From Myxacorys californica WJT36-NPBG1 (GTDB taxonomy: Bacteria; Cyanobacteriota; Cyanobacteriia; Leptolyngbyales; Leptolyngbyaceae): DNA of 64,000 nucleotides. Position 1 is the first letter of the stretch. Every line of letters begins with the position of its first letter. Position numbers and translations under genes: made by a program. The DNA is taken from positions 1 through 64,000 of the forward strand of contig JAHHHO010000022.1 in assembly GCA_019359315.1 (NCBI GenBank), written 5' to 3'. Below are positions 31,575-40,837 of the stretch, piece after piece. The notes below the pieces were generated by a model. That model searched no databases, was not told the DNA's origin, and was given only the letters and a program-made list of their open reading frames with translations.

Positions 31575-33443
31575 TCAAACGCCGTTGCCACCTTCTTCGC
31601 GCTCTTCCATCAGCAAAATCGCTCCTTGCGGTTGGAGTTCCGCCTCCATCAGCGAACTACAACTCACAGAGCAGTGAATCGTTCTACCGCGACGATTGAT
31701 CGCCTCCAACGTCACCTTAAGTGCTTCGGGTGTCCGCTGCGCTAAGCATTCTCGAATCGTTTCTAGCAATTGAGCCACCGGAAGCCCAATGTCAAGATTG
31801 AGAAGATTCTGTCCCACTGCCTCTTCGGTGCGCAGTCCCCATAAATCTTCGGCTTTATGGTTCCAGATTTGTACTTGCAAATTACGATCGACGACAACCA
31901 CTCCATCGCGCAAACTTGCCAAAATCGACTCCAGAAACGTATTGGCCTGATTGATTGATTTGCTCCGTCGCTGAAGTTCATCGTTTAACGTCTGCAATTC
32001 TTCATTGGTTGACTGCAATTCCTCGTTCATCGTTTCCAATTCTTCGTTACTCGATTGCAGTTCTTCGTTTGTGGTTTCTAATTCTTCGTTACTTGACTGC
32101 AATTCTTCGTTTGTCGTTTCTAACTCTTCATTGGCAGACTGCAATTCCTCATAGGCCATTTCTAGCTCTTGATTCGCGTGTTCGAGTTCTTCTCGCAGTC
32201 GCTTGTAGCAAGTGACATCAATAAACGTGATGCTGATGCCCAAAATTCGACTTAACGGATCAAACAGCGGCGAAACTTGCACATCAAGGTAAATGGTTTC
32301 ACCTTGAGCAGTTTGATAAAGTGCGTCATAAACATTAACAGTTCGCCGCTGCTGATAGACCTGTTCTACGCACGATCGCAGTTCTACCGGGCGGTAAGAC
32401 AGTTCTAAATCTTGCAACGGACGAGCGAGATCACGGGTAGATAAGTTAAACAGGTTTCTTGCCCGTTCGTTTGCCAATGCCAGTGCCCCGTTCGCATCGA
32501 GCACTAAGCGAGCCAAAGTACCCGAATCAAACGCCGCTTCTCTCAGGCGGATCTGATGCGAGGGGCGCTCTACCACGTTATTGCCGTTTGTTTTGGAGAT
32601 GACTGACAAGTGATCGCGCAGATTCAGCCTTGGCAATCTCGTAAAGATGCGGCACTTTAAATCAATCACCGCAAACGTGCTACCGTGCGATAGCAGCGTT
32701 TCGGCTTTACCGAGAAATAGAAACCCTTCATCGCGTAGCGCAAAATGAAAGTGGTTGACAATTCTGGCTTGCGTTTCTGCGTTGAAATACATTAACGCAT
32801 TGCGGCAGATTAACAAATCGAGTCTAGAAATTGGCGCATCTTGAATTAAGTCATGACGACCGAAAATAATCGACCGCCGCAAATCTTTACGAAAGCTATA
32901 TTCACCGTCTGACTGCTCGAAATACAGCGCTAATTGTTCATCCGATAGGTCTTTTAACTTGTCAGGCGAGTACATCCCCAGCCGCGCTTGAGCCAACGCT
33001 TCTTCATCAACATCGGTCGCATAAATTTTGACGCGATCGCGAAATTCTTCAACGCCGATCACATCAGCGATCGCCATCGCAGTGGTGTAGGCTTCCTCTC
33101 CAGACGCGCAGCCTGCACTCCAGATGCGAATCTGTTCGTTGGGTTCTCGACGCGACATAATGCGAGGAATCACTTCGCTAGAGAGATAGTCCCATGCAGC
33201 GCGATCACGAAAAAACGCAGTGACATTAATTAATAAAGTGTTGAATAAAATATTAAATTCTTCTGGGTGGACTTCTAAATAGTCAAGATACTCTCCATAA
33301 CTTTCGATATTGATGGCGTGCATTCGCTTAAGCACACGACGTGTTATGGTAGAGCGCTTGTAGCCTGTAAAGTCAAACCCTCGGCTCTGTCTTATATACT
33401 CTAAAAGTGTTTCAAACTCAGAATGGCTATTGGCGTTAGTCAT
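31575..33443 (-). CDS. CheR-PAS hybrid with long coiled coil
   Basis: 622 residues. Residues 1-280 are a CheR methyltransferase (GFDFTGYKRSTITRRVLKRM, IWSAGCASGEEAYTTAM, LLICRNALMYF). A first PAS domain at about 300-410 (LVLDANGALALANERARN) leads to a coiled coil at about 415-490 made of seven-residue units of the form EELxxxN, and a second PAS domain (DGVVVVDRNLQVQIWNHKAE) closes the protein. No histidine kinase domain follows. Known CheB-CheR-PAS hybrids have this order with CheB in front; here CheB is a separate gene 490 bp upstream on the same strand. Role in sensing or methylation-based signalling is inferred. Confidence 0.9.
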   Translation of the reverse strand: MTNANSHSEFETLLEYIRQSRGFDFTGYKRSTITRRVLKRMHAINIESYGEYLDYLEVHPEEFNILFNTLLINVTAFFRDRAAWDYLSSEVIPRIMSRREPNEQIRIWSAGCASGEEAYTTAMAIADVIGVEEFRDRVKIYATDVDEEALAQARLGMYSPDKLKDLSDEQLALYFEQSDGEYSFRKDLRRSIIFGRHDLIQDAPISRLDLLICRNALMYFNAETQARIVNHFHFALRDEGFLFLGKAETLLSHGSTFAVIDLKCRIFTRLPRLNLRDHLSVISKTNGNNVVERPSHQIRLREAAFDSGTLARLVLDANGALALANERARNLFNLSTRDLARPLQDLELSYRPVELRSCVEQVYQQRRTVNVYDALYQTAQGETIYLDVQVSPLFDPLSRILGISITFIDVTCYKRLREELEHANQELEMAYEELQSANEELETTNEELQSSNEELETTNEELQSSNEELETMNEELQSTNEELQTLNDELQRRSKSINQANTFLESILASLRDGVVVVDRNLQVQIWNHKAEDLWGLRTEEAVGQNLLNLDIGLPVAQLLETIRECLAQRTPEALKVTLEAINRRGRTIHCSVSCSSLMEAELQPQGAILLMEEREEGGNGV

Positions 33444-33936
33444 GGAATGAAGGAGTCAAGGATCTAGCTGTTCTGGCAAAAAGTAAAGATACCAGATTAA
33501 AGGTCGGGTTGCTAGCGCAGAAAAACCCACCTACCTTGGGTTTATCTCTTCTTGGGTTTATCTCTAAGTGAATTGTCTGGAACTTACGCAAAATCTCGTA
33601 GGCAACGGATTACACGTGACTGCGGAAGAGGCTTCGCCTGCAAATTGATCAGACGCATACAGCAATGCTTCCCAACGAGGAATGAAGTAAGACAGTTCAA
33701 GATCTCCGATCGCGCCGAGAAATCAGAGATTTTTGTACAACGAGGCATGCAATTAATTCTGAGCGTTGCTAAACGTGGGGATAAATCGCCCAGCGATTTG
33801 AAATCTTATTTGCCCCCTACATTTCCCAACTCTAGGAAAACTAGATCAGCCCAAAATCCCTCAGAATTGGGGGTTAGGGGACGGATTCATCTCGTAATTC
33901 TGCAACACCAAATTCTGTCTCCCTACTATAAGATAA
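33444..33936. other. Spacer with decayed repeat sequence
   Basis: 493 bp with no supportable gene. GGAACTTACGCAAAATC near 33581 resembles the AGGACTTACG ends of the element at 40838-41345. ATTCTGCAACACCAA at about 33897-33911 matches one arm of the hairpin at 26618-26665. The stretch looks like a pile of old non-autonomous elements. Confidence 0.5.
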
Positions 33937-34965
33937 TCATTCTTTCATTATTGATTCCTCACTCTTCACCTGCTGCATTTTCTCACCTTGCGTACTAATT
34001 ACTCCACGCACAACATCCGCCTGCTGCCTAGATTCCTCGGCGCGTCGGAGAAATTGCGCTTCTGAGAGCATTCGTTTTTGCTCCCGTGCCTGTTTTGCCA
34101 TTCGTTCTGCTAAAGCTGCTTTTTCTTCGAGCGCCCGCACTGCCGACCAAAGCGATGTCTCAACCAAGTCGGCTTGTTCAGACAGCAAACTATCGCTCGA
34201 ATATGCGTGTCCAGCATGACACCGATAACGAATGAGCCCATTGCTTCGCAGTTCCCACAGCACCCCGCCGCAGTCGGGACAAGTCACCATTGAAGGCGAA
34301 GTTTCAGGATGTTCGCCCTGCTCTAACTCCGCCTTGCTTTGTGCCACGAGTTCGGCTTCTTGTTCGAGGTTATTAGACATTGAATTGTCCTCTTCAACAG
34401 GATTTTGGCTCAAAACAACTAACTGAGCCGCTAAATCACTAAGCCTCAAAATAGCGTCAACCTTCACATTTTTTATTGCGCTGGACACCATTCCGTCAAA
34501 TAAGGCTTCGCTAGGATCTTGCACGATCGCAATCCCACCGTGGGCTTTGATCAGTTTCAGTCCAGCAGTGCCATCGTCTAACATTCCCGACAAAATTACT
34601 CCAATCGTTCGCGGCCCATAGGATCGCGCTGCCGATCGAAACATGGTATCAACCGCCGGACGGTGCCCATTTTCTCGCGGACCTCGATCGAGGCGAATGT
34701 GAGAATTGCCCAGCAATAAATGATAGTCAGGCGGAGCAATATAAATTCGTCCTAACTCGATCAGGTCGCCGTCATTCGCATGCATAGCAGGTAAAGTACA
34801 GCAACGGTTGAGAATCTGCGGTAGCATGCTGGTCGCATAGGACGGAAAATGCAACGTCACAAAAACTGCAACAGGCAGATCAGCAGGAAGCGCTTTGGCA
34901 AGTTGGCTCAGTGTTTCGACCCCACCCGCCGAAGCACCAACAACAATAATATTGCGCTCAAGCAT
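33937..34965 (-). CDS. CheB-type methylesterase without receiver domain, with zinc ribbon
   Basis: 342 residues. The catalytic domain begins at residue 1, so there is no phosphorylated receiver domain. The triad is visible: Ser12 in VVGASAGG, His39 in VTLHFPS, and aspartate near 130 in SGMLDDGTAGL. A C-terminal ribbon (CPDCGGVLWELR, YRCHAGHAYS) with four metal-type ligands follows at about 233-258, then a helical tail. It would remove methyl esters from glutamates of a partner. It lies upstream of the CheR-PAS gene on the same strand, as expected for a split CheB-CheR-PAS system. Confidence 0.9.
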   Translation of the reverse strand: MLERNIIVVGASAGGVETLSQLAKALPADLPVAVFVTLHFPSYATSMLPQILNRCCTLPAMHANDGDLIELGRIYIAPPDYHLLLGNSHIRLDRGPRENGHRPAVDTMFRSAARSYGPRTIGVILSGMLDDGTAGLKLIKAHGGIAIVQDPSEALFDGMVSSAIKNVKVDAILRLSDLAAQLVVLSQNPVEEDNSMSNNLEQEAELVAQSKAELEQGEHPETSPSMVTCPDCGGVLWELRSNGLIRYRCHAGHAYSSDSLLSEQADLVETSLWSAVRALEEKAALAERMAKQAREQKRMLSEAQFLRRAEESRQQADVVRGVISTQGEKMQQVKSEESIMKE

Positions 34966-35077
34966 AAAGTCTTTCGGGTTAGCAAACTGTTGATACCGAT
35001 GATTGGTATTTCAATTAGTCGGTAGTTCAATCTAGCAAGATCTGAACGATCGCTCATCCATCCTGGGGTGTCTTCTT

Positions 35078-36430
35078 TCAGGAGCCAGGGTTTTGCATCG
35101 ATACTCGGCGCGGAAGCTCGGCGCGGAAGGTGGTTCCCACCCCGACTTGACTTTCGACTGAAATCGTTCCTTGCATGAGTTCGACTAGAGCCTTAGTGAT
35201 CGACAAGCCCAGCCCCGTGCCGCCTTGAGATCGAGTATTGGTTTGATTCACTTGCCAAAATTCGCGAAAAATCTGAGAGTGATCGGCAGTATCAATGCCA
35301 ATTCCAGTATCACTCACCACGATCGCAAAGCGTCCTTCAGGCAATTCTAAGACTTCTAAAGAAACACGTCCAATATCAGTAAATTTGATGGCGTTTGAAA
35401 GCAAATTAATGACGATTTGACGCAACCGCATTGGGTCATTCACGATCGCGATGGGAGCCGACGGTACGCAAAACTGCAACTCTATCTGTTTTTGATCCGC
35501 CAAAGGACGCAGTTCCTCAACGATCGCGCTCATCAATTCGCTTACATCAACCGCTTGTAAGGTGAGTTGTAATCGGTTCGCTTGCAGTTTAGAAAAATCT
35601 AGAATGTCTTCAATTAGCATGAGCAGGTGGTGTCCGTTTTTCAGCACCCGTTCTAGCATTGTGATCTCACGAGCCTGACCCTGAGCGCGAAATTGACGCA
35701 TCAGTAAATCAGAAAATCCTAGAATTGCATTCATCGGTGTGCGTAGCTCGTGTGTGACCGTTGCCATAAACTGCTGTCTGAGGCGATCGGCTTCGATCAG
35801 TTGCACGTTTTGTAACTGTGCTTGGTGCAGTTGTTCTTCAGCATGCTTGCGCCCAGTGATATCCCGAATCAGCCACCGCAGCCCAACGGTCTGCCCGTCA
35901 TTGCGCACAGTTTCCACCGTAATTGCGGCTTCAAATAGCCTTTGCTCTCTGTTACGCAATTGCACTTCCCATTCTTGAATTCGGCTCAAGACCGGAAGCT
36001 GATTCAGAATCGCGCGAAATGCCTGACGATTTTCCTCAGGTACAAAGGTGAGGATCGGTTTGCCAATTAGATGTTTGGAGCCAACCTTTAGTAGATTTAC
36101 GGCTGCCCGATTTGCCTCGCGCACAGTGCCAAATCGATCGGTAATTAAATAGCCATCAGGGGCAAATTCAAATAGCTCCCGATAGCGTTGCCGCTCTGCC
36201 TCAATAGTTTGCTGAGCCTCTAAAATGCTGATTTGCTGTTCGCGGATTTCTTCTTGAGCAACTTGCAATTCTTCTAGCGATACATGAAGTTCCTCTAAAC
36301 AGTCCACCAAAATTTGTGATTGTTCTCCAGGCAGTTCTTTGACCGCCTGGTTCATTATTCTGGCGCGTTGGTGGACTGCCTGAATTTGCTGATCAAAGAA
36401 GCCGCTTTCAGCTTTCATTTTCATTCTCAT
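35078..36430 (-). CDS. PAS-domain sensor histidine kinase
   Basis: 450 residues, soluble. An N-terminal coiled coil (about 10-82, with ELHVSLEELQVAQEEIREQQ) leads to a PAS domain at about 85-195 (LFEFAPDGYLITDRFGTVRE). The kinase core has H box TVTHELRTPMNA with the phospho-histidine near 227, N box NLLSNAIKFT, G1 VSDTGIGID and G2 GGTGLGLSI. No receiver domain is attached and no response-regulator gene adjoins it. It is on the same strand as the CheB, CheR-PAS and PAS-CRP genes. Its first 195 residues are related to those of the PAS-CRP protein. Confidence 0.92.
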   Translation of the reverse strand: MRMKMKAESGFFDQQIQAVHQRARIMNQAVKELPGEQSQILVDCLEELHVSLEELQVAQEEIREQQISILEAQQTIEAERQRYRELFEFAPDGYLITDRFGTVREANRAAVNLLKVGSKHLIGKPILTFVPEENRQAFRAILNQLPVLSRIQEWEVQLRNREQRLFEAAITVETVRNDGQTVGLRWLIRDITGRKHAEEQLHQAQLQNVQLIEADRLRQQFMATVTHELRTPMNAILGFSDLLMRQFRAQGQAREITMLERVLKNGHHLLMLIEDILDFSKLQANRLQLTLQAVDVSELMSAIVEELRPLADQKQIELQFCVPSAPIAIVNDPMRLRQIVINLLSNAIKFTDIGRVSLEVLELPEGRFAIVVSDTGIGIDTADHSQIFREFWQVNQTNTRSQGGTGLGLSITKALVELMQGTISVESQVGVGTTFRAELPRRVSMQNPGS

Positions 36431-36783
36431 GCAAACAAAACATAGATGATTTCGTCAAGCGCATATCCATTTCAGGCAGTATAGATAAATCCTGAGTTGG
36501 CTTCTATCATTTAATATGAGCTTCCTTTTTGCATCTATGGTTGGGCAGAGAAGAGCATGTTCCAATACTCATAGTAGCAAACATTGTAAAGATTGTTTAA
36601 CTCCTAAAAATTGAACTGAAAACTTAATTTTTACGCTCACTGGTATTGTTTGATACAGCTTGAATTAGCACTTCTTGGTGCTTGGGATAGACCAGGAAAT
36701 ACCTCTCTAGTTGTTACGTTAGTTTTAGTTAATGTTTACAGAAGATTTTCTCTGCAAGATTCATTCTTATTTTGAAGAAATTC
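36431..36783. promoter_or_regulatory. Divergent spacer of the histidine kinase and DUF1830 genes
   Basis: 353 bp, AT-rich, between divergent genes. The half sites of an NtcA-type GTA-N8-TAC box were not convincingly found. TAGTTGTTACGTTAGTTTTAG near 36711 is T-rich but not a recognisable operator. No other feature was seen. Confidence 0.35.
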
Positions 36784-37041
36784 ATGACACAAACCTATTT
36801 AACTCAGGACAGTTCTGAGAGTATCTATGGCTACAAAAATAGAACTCGTCAACTCCAAATTGTGAGAATTACAAATATTCCCAATTGGTATTATGAGCGG
36901 GTTGTGTTTCCTAGCCAGTATCTTTTGTTTCATGCCCCAACTGGAGCTAAGCTTGAAATCCACGATGGCAAACCGATCACCGCAGTTGTAAAAGATACAA
37001 TCGATTGCGCTTCGCTAAAAATTTGCACCTTGAGTCGCTGA
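36784..37041 (+). CDS. DUF1830 domain protein
   Basis: 85 residues from the ATG at 36784; a TTG four codons earlier is in frame. The DUF1830 core is clear: CYVNATSQ-type start here as GYKNRTRQLQIVRITNIPNW, followed by YYERVVFPSQYLLFHAP and LEIHDG. The family is small, cyanobacterial and of unknown function. The gene is oriented against its signalling neighbours and followed by a long hairpin. It appears to be monocistronic. Confidence 0.8.
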   Translation: MTQTYLTQDSSESIYGYKNRTRQLQIVRITNIPNWYYERVVFPSQYLLFHAPTGAKLEIHDGKPITAVVKDTIDCASLKICTLSR

Positions 37042-37050
37042 ATTTAGGTT

Positions 37051-37166
37051 GGTAGTGCTGGAGACTTGTTGATCAGCTTCAATGCCCTTGTTAAAAACAA
37101 AACTTATCGTGTTTTTAACAAGGGCAATGTGATCGTTCCACACTGTTCAATCCTGGGTCTACTACC
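37051..37166. mobile_element. Small inverted-repeat element enclosing a 16-bp perfect hairpin
   Basis: The left end GGTAGTGCTGGAGAC matches the right end, on the other strand, of the element at 13006-13110, and its own right end is GGTCTACTACC (37156-37166). Inside, GCCCTTGTTAAAAACA (37084-37099) and 37110-37125 form a perfect 16-bp stem with a ten-base loop. It separates the convergent DUF1830 and PAS-CRP genes and probably ends both transcripts. Confidence 0.65.
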
Positions 37167-37190
37167 CTAATTCTTAATCTTCAAAAATTC

Positions 37191-38408
37191 TTAATCTCTT
37201 AGAATTAAATGGTTATGGGAATCGAAATAAATTTTGCCTTGCTGCTGAAGTTGTCCGAGTAGGCGGGTAATCGTTACTCGCGTCGTACAGCAAGCGCTGG
37301 CAAAATCTTGATGCGTAAGTTTTACCTTTAACCGAACTTCAGGCTTGTTCCCGGTAGAAGCGTCACCAGATGCAGGAACCGCTTCCCCAACCTCTTCTTT
37401 CAACAAGCGCAACAACTGATTAAACCGCTCTTGCGTGCGCAGATGTCCGTGCATCATCAGAAACTTTTCCGCACGCTGTAACCGTTGCATAATACGCGGG
37501 AGTAGCGCTTGGGACAGTTCCAGTGATTGAGCCATTTCTGCAACTGGAATCCCAACTAGCTCCACATCCGAAAGCGCGATCGCTTGATAGACCGATAGCG
37601 TTGTCAAACACGCTCCAAACACTTGTTCTTCGGCCACTAAGCCCACCACAATTTCTTCGCCGCATTGAGAGAGCGTGGTCAGCTTCACAATGCCTTGCTT
37701 GACGAGCCATAGGGTCTGCGGCTCAAGAGGGATCACTTCTCCTTTGCGGTAGCGATCGCAGGAAGGAAACTTTGACACATCTTGACTTGCCTGAGTTAAC
37801 GCCATCAGCGATCGCTGACGGCTGCTTAAATCTTGCACCTGCCATCGCAACAAAAGCGGTTCGTCTTGGTCGTTGCGAATCACATCGACGGTCAACCCTG
37901 CTTCAAACCAATCTTGCTGCCGCCGCTGTAACCGAACGCTCAACTGCGCCCGATTTCGCTGCCCGTTGGCTGAGCTATCTTGCTGACTAATCTGAGTCAG
38001 AATGTTACGAAATCCATTGCGATCGTCGAGGGTGACAAGACTCGATAAAGGTTTTCCGATCAGATAAAGCATATGGCGATCGAACAGGGTCACCGCTGCC
38101 CGATTCACTTCTTGAATCACTCCAGAAAGCGTCGTAATAATCAATGCATCGGGAGCAAATTCAAACAAGCTTTGATAGCGAAATCGCGCGGCATTTGCTT
38201 CGTGTTGAACAACGGTAAGAGCTTCGTTTTGGCGAGTCAATTCTTCTACAGCAACCTGCAATTCTTCTGAAGCAAGCCCCAATTCTTTTAGCGCGATCGG
38301 CAGTACATCAGCTGTTACATTTTTCGATTGTGGCGACAACTGATGCAGTCCTAAAACCTGTCCATGGATAACTTGAATCTGCTTGTTCAATAAATCCATG
38401 TCATACAT
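37191..38408 (-). CDS. PAS domain fused to a CRP/FNR-type transcription factor
   Basis: 405 residues. A coiled-coil lead (ALKELGLASEELQVAVEEL) and PAS domain at about 78-195 (LFEFAPDALIITTLSGVIQE) are followed by a CRP-like beta-barrel (about 212-300, LWLVKQGIVKLTTLSQCGEE), a dimer helix and a winged helix (about 364-400, LTHQDFASACCTTRVTITRL). The barrel lacks the FGE...RxA cyclic-nucleotide pocket; it reads VFGACLTTLSVYQAIAL. DNA binding is therefore probably controlled by the PAS sensor rather than by cAMP. The PAS half resembles that of the histidine kinase at 35078. Confidence 0.88.
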   Translation of the reverse strand: MYDMDLLNKQIQVIHGQVLGLHQLSPQSKNVTADVLPIALKELGLASEELQVAVEELTRQNEALTVVQHEANAARFRYQSLFEFAPDALIITTLSGVIQEVNRAAVTLFDRHMLYLIGKPLSSLVTLDDRNGFRNILTQISQQDSSANGQRNRAQLSVRLQRRQQDWFEAGLTVDVIRNDQDEPLLLRWQVQDLSSRQRSLMALTQASQDVSKFPSCDRYRKGEVIPLEPQTLWLVKQGIVKLTTLSQCGEEIVVGLVAEEQVFGACLTTLSVYQAIALSDVELVGIPVAEMAQSLELSQALLPRIMQRLQRAEKFLMMHGHLRTQERFNQLLRLLKEEVGEAVPASGDASTGNKPEVRLKVKLTHQDFASACCTTRVTITRLLGQLQQQGKIYFDSHNHLILRD

Positions 38409-38557
38409 GCGTTTCTCCCCCTAGCCAGATACCTAGAACTAAGCATAAAGAATTACGCTCAACTTTGCTATTGAACCAAATAGAGATTTCTTGTATTACC
38501 TGACTTGAGATTACTTTGCTTTGTCTCAAGTAAAGTAATCGTACAAAATTTTTTTAA

Positions 38558-39598
38558 TTATACAAATGTTCCTTCCTCATTTTCGATTTCAGTGCGTTTT
38601 GTCGCAAAGCCACTCAGAATAATTCCTCGAATCAATGACACTTCTTCATCCAAGCTCTTTGCATGATCCTCATATTTCAGGGCTGCCTTTTGTAAGTTGT
38701 GACCTTTCATTCGCCCTGCCATTTGGCGCGAAAACGTGACTTTTTCCTCCATCACCCGAATTGCTGACCAAAGGGCATTTTCTAGATTCTGCGTTTGCTC
38801 GGATAGGAAGGCATCCGCTGTAAATGAATGCCCGGTATGACAGCGGAACCGGAGCGGATCTTCGTCACCAATCTGCCAAATGCTCCCGTTACACTCAGGA
38901 CAGGTGTAGGTTGTTCGGGTTCCAATCGATTCAACGTTTTCCAGAAATTCCTGGGTGTTCAGTTGCTGTTCAGCAATTTTAGATTCAATTTCGATTTCTT
39001 TAGTCACTGGGTACGCTTCCTCCGGTTCTGCGGATTCAGTGGATAAACGGACGAGAAGGGCGGGAATTTCGGCAAGCGGCAGACAATGATCGACTTTGAC
39101 AAATCGCAAGGCATTCTTCACCATGCTGGGGTATTCTGCTTCTTTCGGATCTTGTACGATCGCGACCCCGCCGCGTTTCTTGATCGCTTGCAATCCTACG
39201 GTGCCATCATCGAGAAAACCCGTCAACACCGCTCCTACCACCCTAGAACCATAAGCGAGGGCGGCAGAACGAAACAGCGCATCAACGGCGGGTCTAAATC
39301 GGTTTTCTTGAGGTCCGCGCACGACCCGTACGTATCCTTGATTCACCAACAAGTGATGATCGGGCGGCGCAACATAAATTCGCCCCGGTTGAAGCTTCTC
39401 TCCGTCCTTTGGGTGAGAGGCTGGCAGAGACCCTACCTCTGTCAGAATGTCGGGGATCATACTCGCTCGATTGGGATCGAGGTGCTGAACGATCAAGATA
39501 GCAGCATTTATATCAGCAGGCAGAGCGCTAACGATCACACCGAGTGCTTTGAGTCCACCTGCTGAAGCTCCGATAACAATAATGTCGTGTCCAGGCAT
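38558..39598 (-). CDS. Second CheB-type methylesterase without receiver domain, with zinc ribbon
   Basis: 346 residues, a paralogue of the protein at 33937-34965. Triad: Ser12 in VIGASAGG, His39 in IVQHLDPN, aspartate near 131 in TGFLDDGTVGL. The C-terminal ribbon CPECNGSIWQIGDEDPLRFR, then CHTGHS, is kept. Again there is no receiver domain, so control by CheA phosphorylation is not expected. Two esterases and two methyltransferases in 9 kb suggest two parallel methylation pairs. It is followed, 150 bp on, by the PAS-CRP gene on the same strand. Confidence 0.9.
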   Translation of the reverse strand: MPGHDIIVIGASAGGLKALGVIVSALPADINAAILIVQHLDPNRASMIPDILTEVGSLPASHPKDGEKLQPGRIYVAPPDHHLLVNQGYVRVVRGPQENRFRPAVDALFRSAALAYGSRVVGAVLTGFLDDGTVGLQAIKKRGGVAIVQDPKEAEYPSMVKNALRFVKVDHCLPLAEIPALLVRLSTESAEPEEAYPVTKEIEIESKIAEQQLNTQEFLENVESIGTRTTYTCPECNGSIWQIGDEDPLRFRCHTGHSFTADAFLSEQTQNLENALWSAIRVMEEKVTFSRQMAGRMKGHNLQKAALKYEDHAKSLDEEVSLIRGIILSGFATKRTEIENEEGTFV

Positions 39599-39898
39599 AA
39601 ATTTCTTCTAATTTTCTCTGTGTTTGTACTTTGCTCTATGTTTGTAAATGTAAGTTTTGTAAATGAGAATAGCACCATCTACTCCGCATATTCACAATGA
39701 TTCAGCACAAATAAAATAATCAATTTTCCATTCAAATGCTTGTCGAAATATGATTTTCAACAGCAAAATATCATGCTAACTCTAACATCTACAAATCCTA
39801 CAGAAGAACCATATGCGATCGTGCAGCGAGACAATCCCGAGACACACGGAATTTCTCATCACCGATGTTCTCAACCGCAAAACAAATCTATTTGCGAA

Positions 39899-40657
39899 TC
39901 AGTAAATGCTTCTCCACGCTTTGACGGTTCCTTGACCGATCGCACTATCCACTACTTCGCCGTTATCCGCGATCGCTCTGAGTTGAACGTTCTGTGGCGC
40001 ATTCCTGAGCGCAGTTGCTAATTCTGGATTGATTGGAAACTGCCCGTTTTTGTTCTGGAGCTGAAAAACGCGATCGCCCGCTTTGACTGATAGCTCGGTA
40101 ATCTTTTGAACGCCATTATTAGCAACGCAAATAGAATCGGGAAAGTCATCATAAAAATATCCAAACGGATAATATCCAAACCTTGAGGCATGTAACCGAC
40201 GATGAAACGGGAATGAATGCCGAGCGAGTCCTCCAAAGTTATGCCTAGAGCTAATCGCACATTCTCGTCCACTGTAAGCCAACAGCACACGCACCGAGTC
40301 AGGCTTCCACAGACTAACGACCTTGACTTGACTATTGGTATTGCGGAACGATCTCGGAAAATAATTTTGATCAAAGACCGCGAGCGATTCTCCCTCAAAC
40401 GGATCAATCACTCTCACAGGCTGCGACCACGGCACCCGCAAATTTGGCTGCAAGATCGACGATCGCACGATCGGCAGCCCCGATGTAGACGTTTGCGCAG
40501 CGAGTTTTCCAAGGTTGCGATCGGCGCTCATCGCGGGGGAACTTAAGAGGCTGGTGGTTACAAGTGCAGCAATTCCTACAGAGTTGCACAGGGCGCTAAT
40601 TGTACCAGTCCGAATCCAAGACCTCATCAAGCAAGTTAACATCGCTCTTCCACTCAA
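39899..40657 (-). CDS. Exported hypothetical protein
   Basis: 252 residues; the start may be this methionine or one a few codons later (MLTCLMRSW). A signal peptide is likely: basic SWIRTG, hydrophobic VGIAALVTTSLLSS, cleavage near PAMSA. The mature protein has PVRVIDPFEGESLAVFDQNY, a segment VRVLLAYSGRECAISSRHNF with a cysteine, and a C-terminal ITELSVKAGDRVFQLQNKNG. No catalytic motif or family is recognised. An opposing frame at 39740-40021 overlaps its end and is probably not real. Probable periplasmic protein of unknown role. Confidence 0.65.
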   Translation of the reverse strand: MSGRAMLTCLMRSWIRTGTISALCNSVGIAALVTTSLLSSPAMSADRNLGKLAAQTSTSGLPIVRSSILQPNLRVPWSQPVRVIDPFEGESLAVFDQNYFPRSFRNTNSQVKVVSLWKPDSVRVLLAYSGRECAISSRHNFGGLARHSFPFHRRLHASRFGYYPFGYFYDDFPDSICVANNGVQKITELSVKAGDRVFQLQNKNGQFPINPELATALRNAPQNVQLRAIADNGEVVDSAIGQGTVKAWRSIY

Positions 40658-40837
40658 TCAGCAGGATATAGTTTGATTCTAGCGATTGGTTTTACGATCA
40701 GGGAGCGGGAGAAATGAAGGAAATGCTTGGATGTTGTTTTGTCCACTGCCTGTCCAGACTTGAAGCTAAACGTCAGTAGAAACCAGCTTCATACCCTAGA
40801 TAACGTCAATGGATGACCAACTTAAATACGTAGGTAT

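Noticed and set aside
33552-33998. 148-codon plus-strand frame in the spacer upstream of the CheR-PAS gene
   Set aside because: It covers repeat debris and runs into the 3' end of the CheB gene; composition and sequence look non-coding.
39740-40021. 93-codon plus-strand frame opposite the exported protein gene
   Set aside because: It overlaps 120 bases of a better-supported gene, has no hydrophobic or domain pattern and no clear ribosome site.
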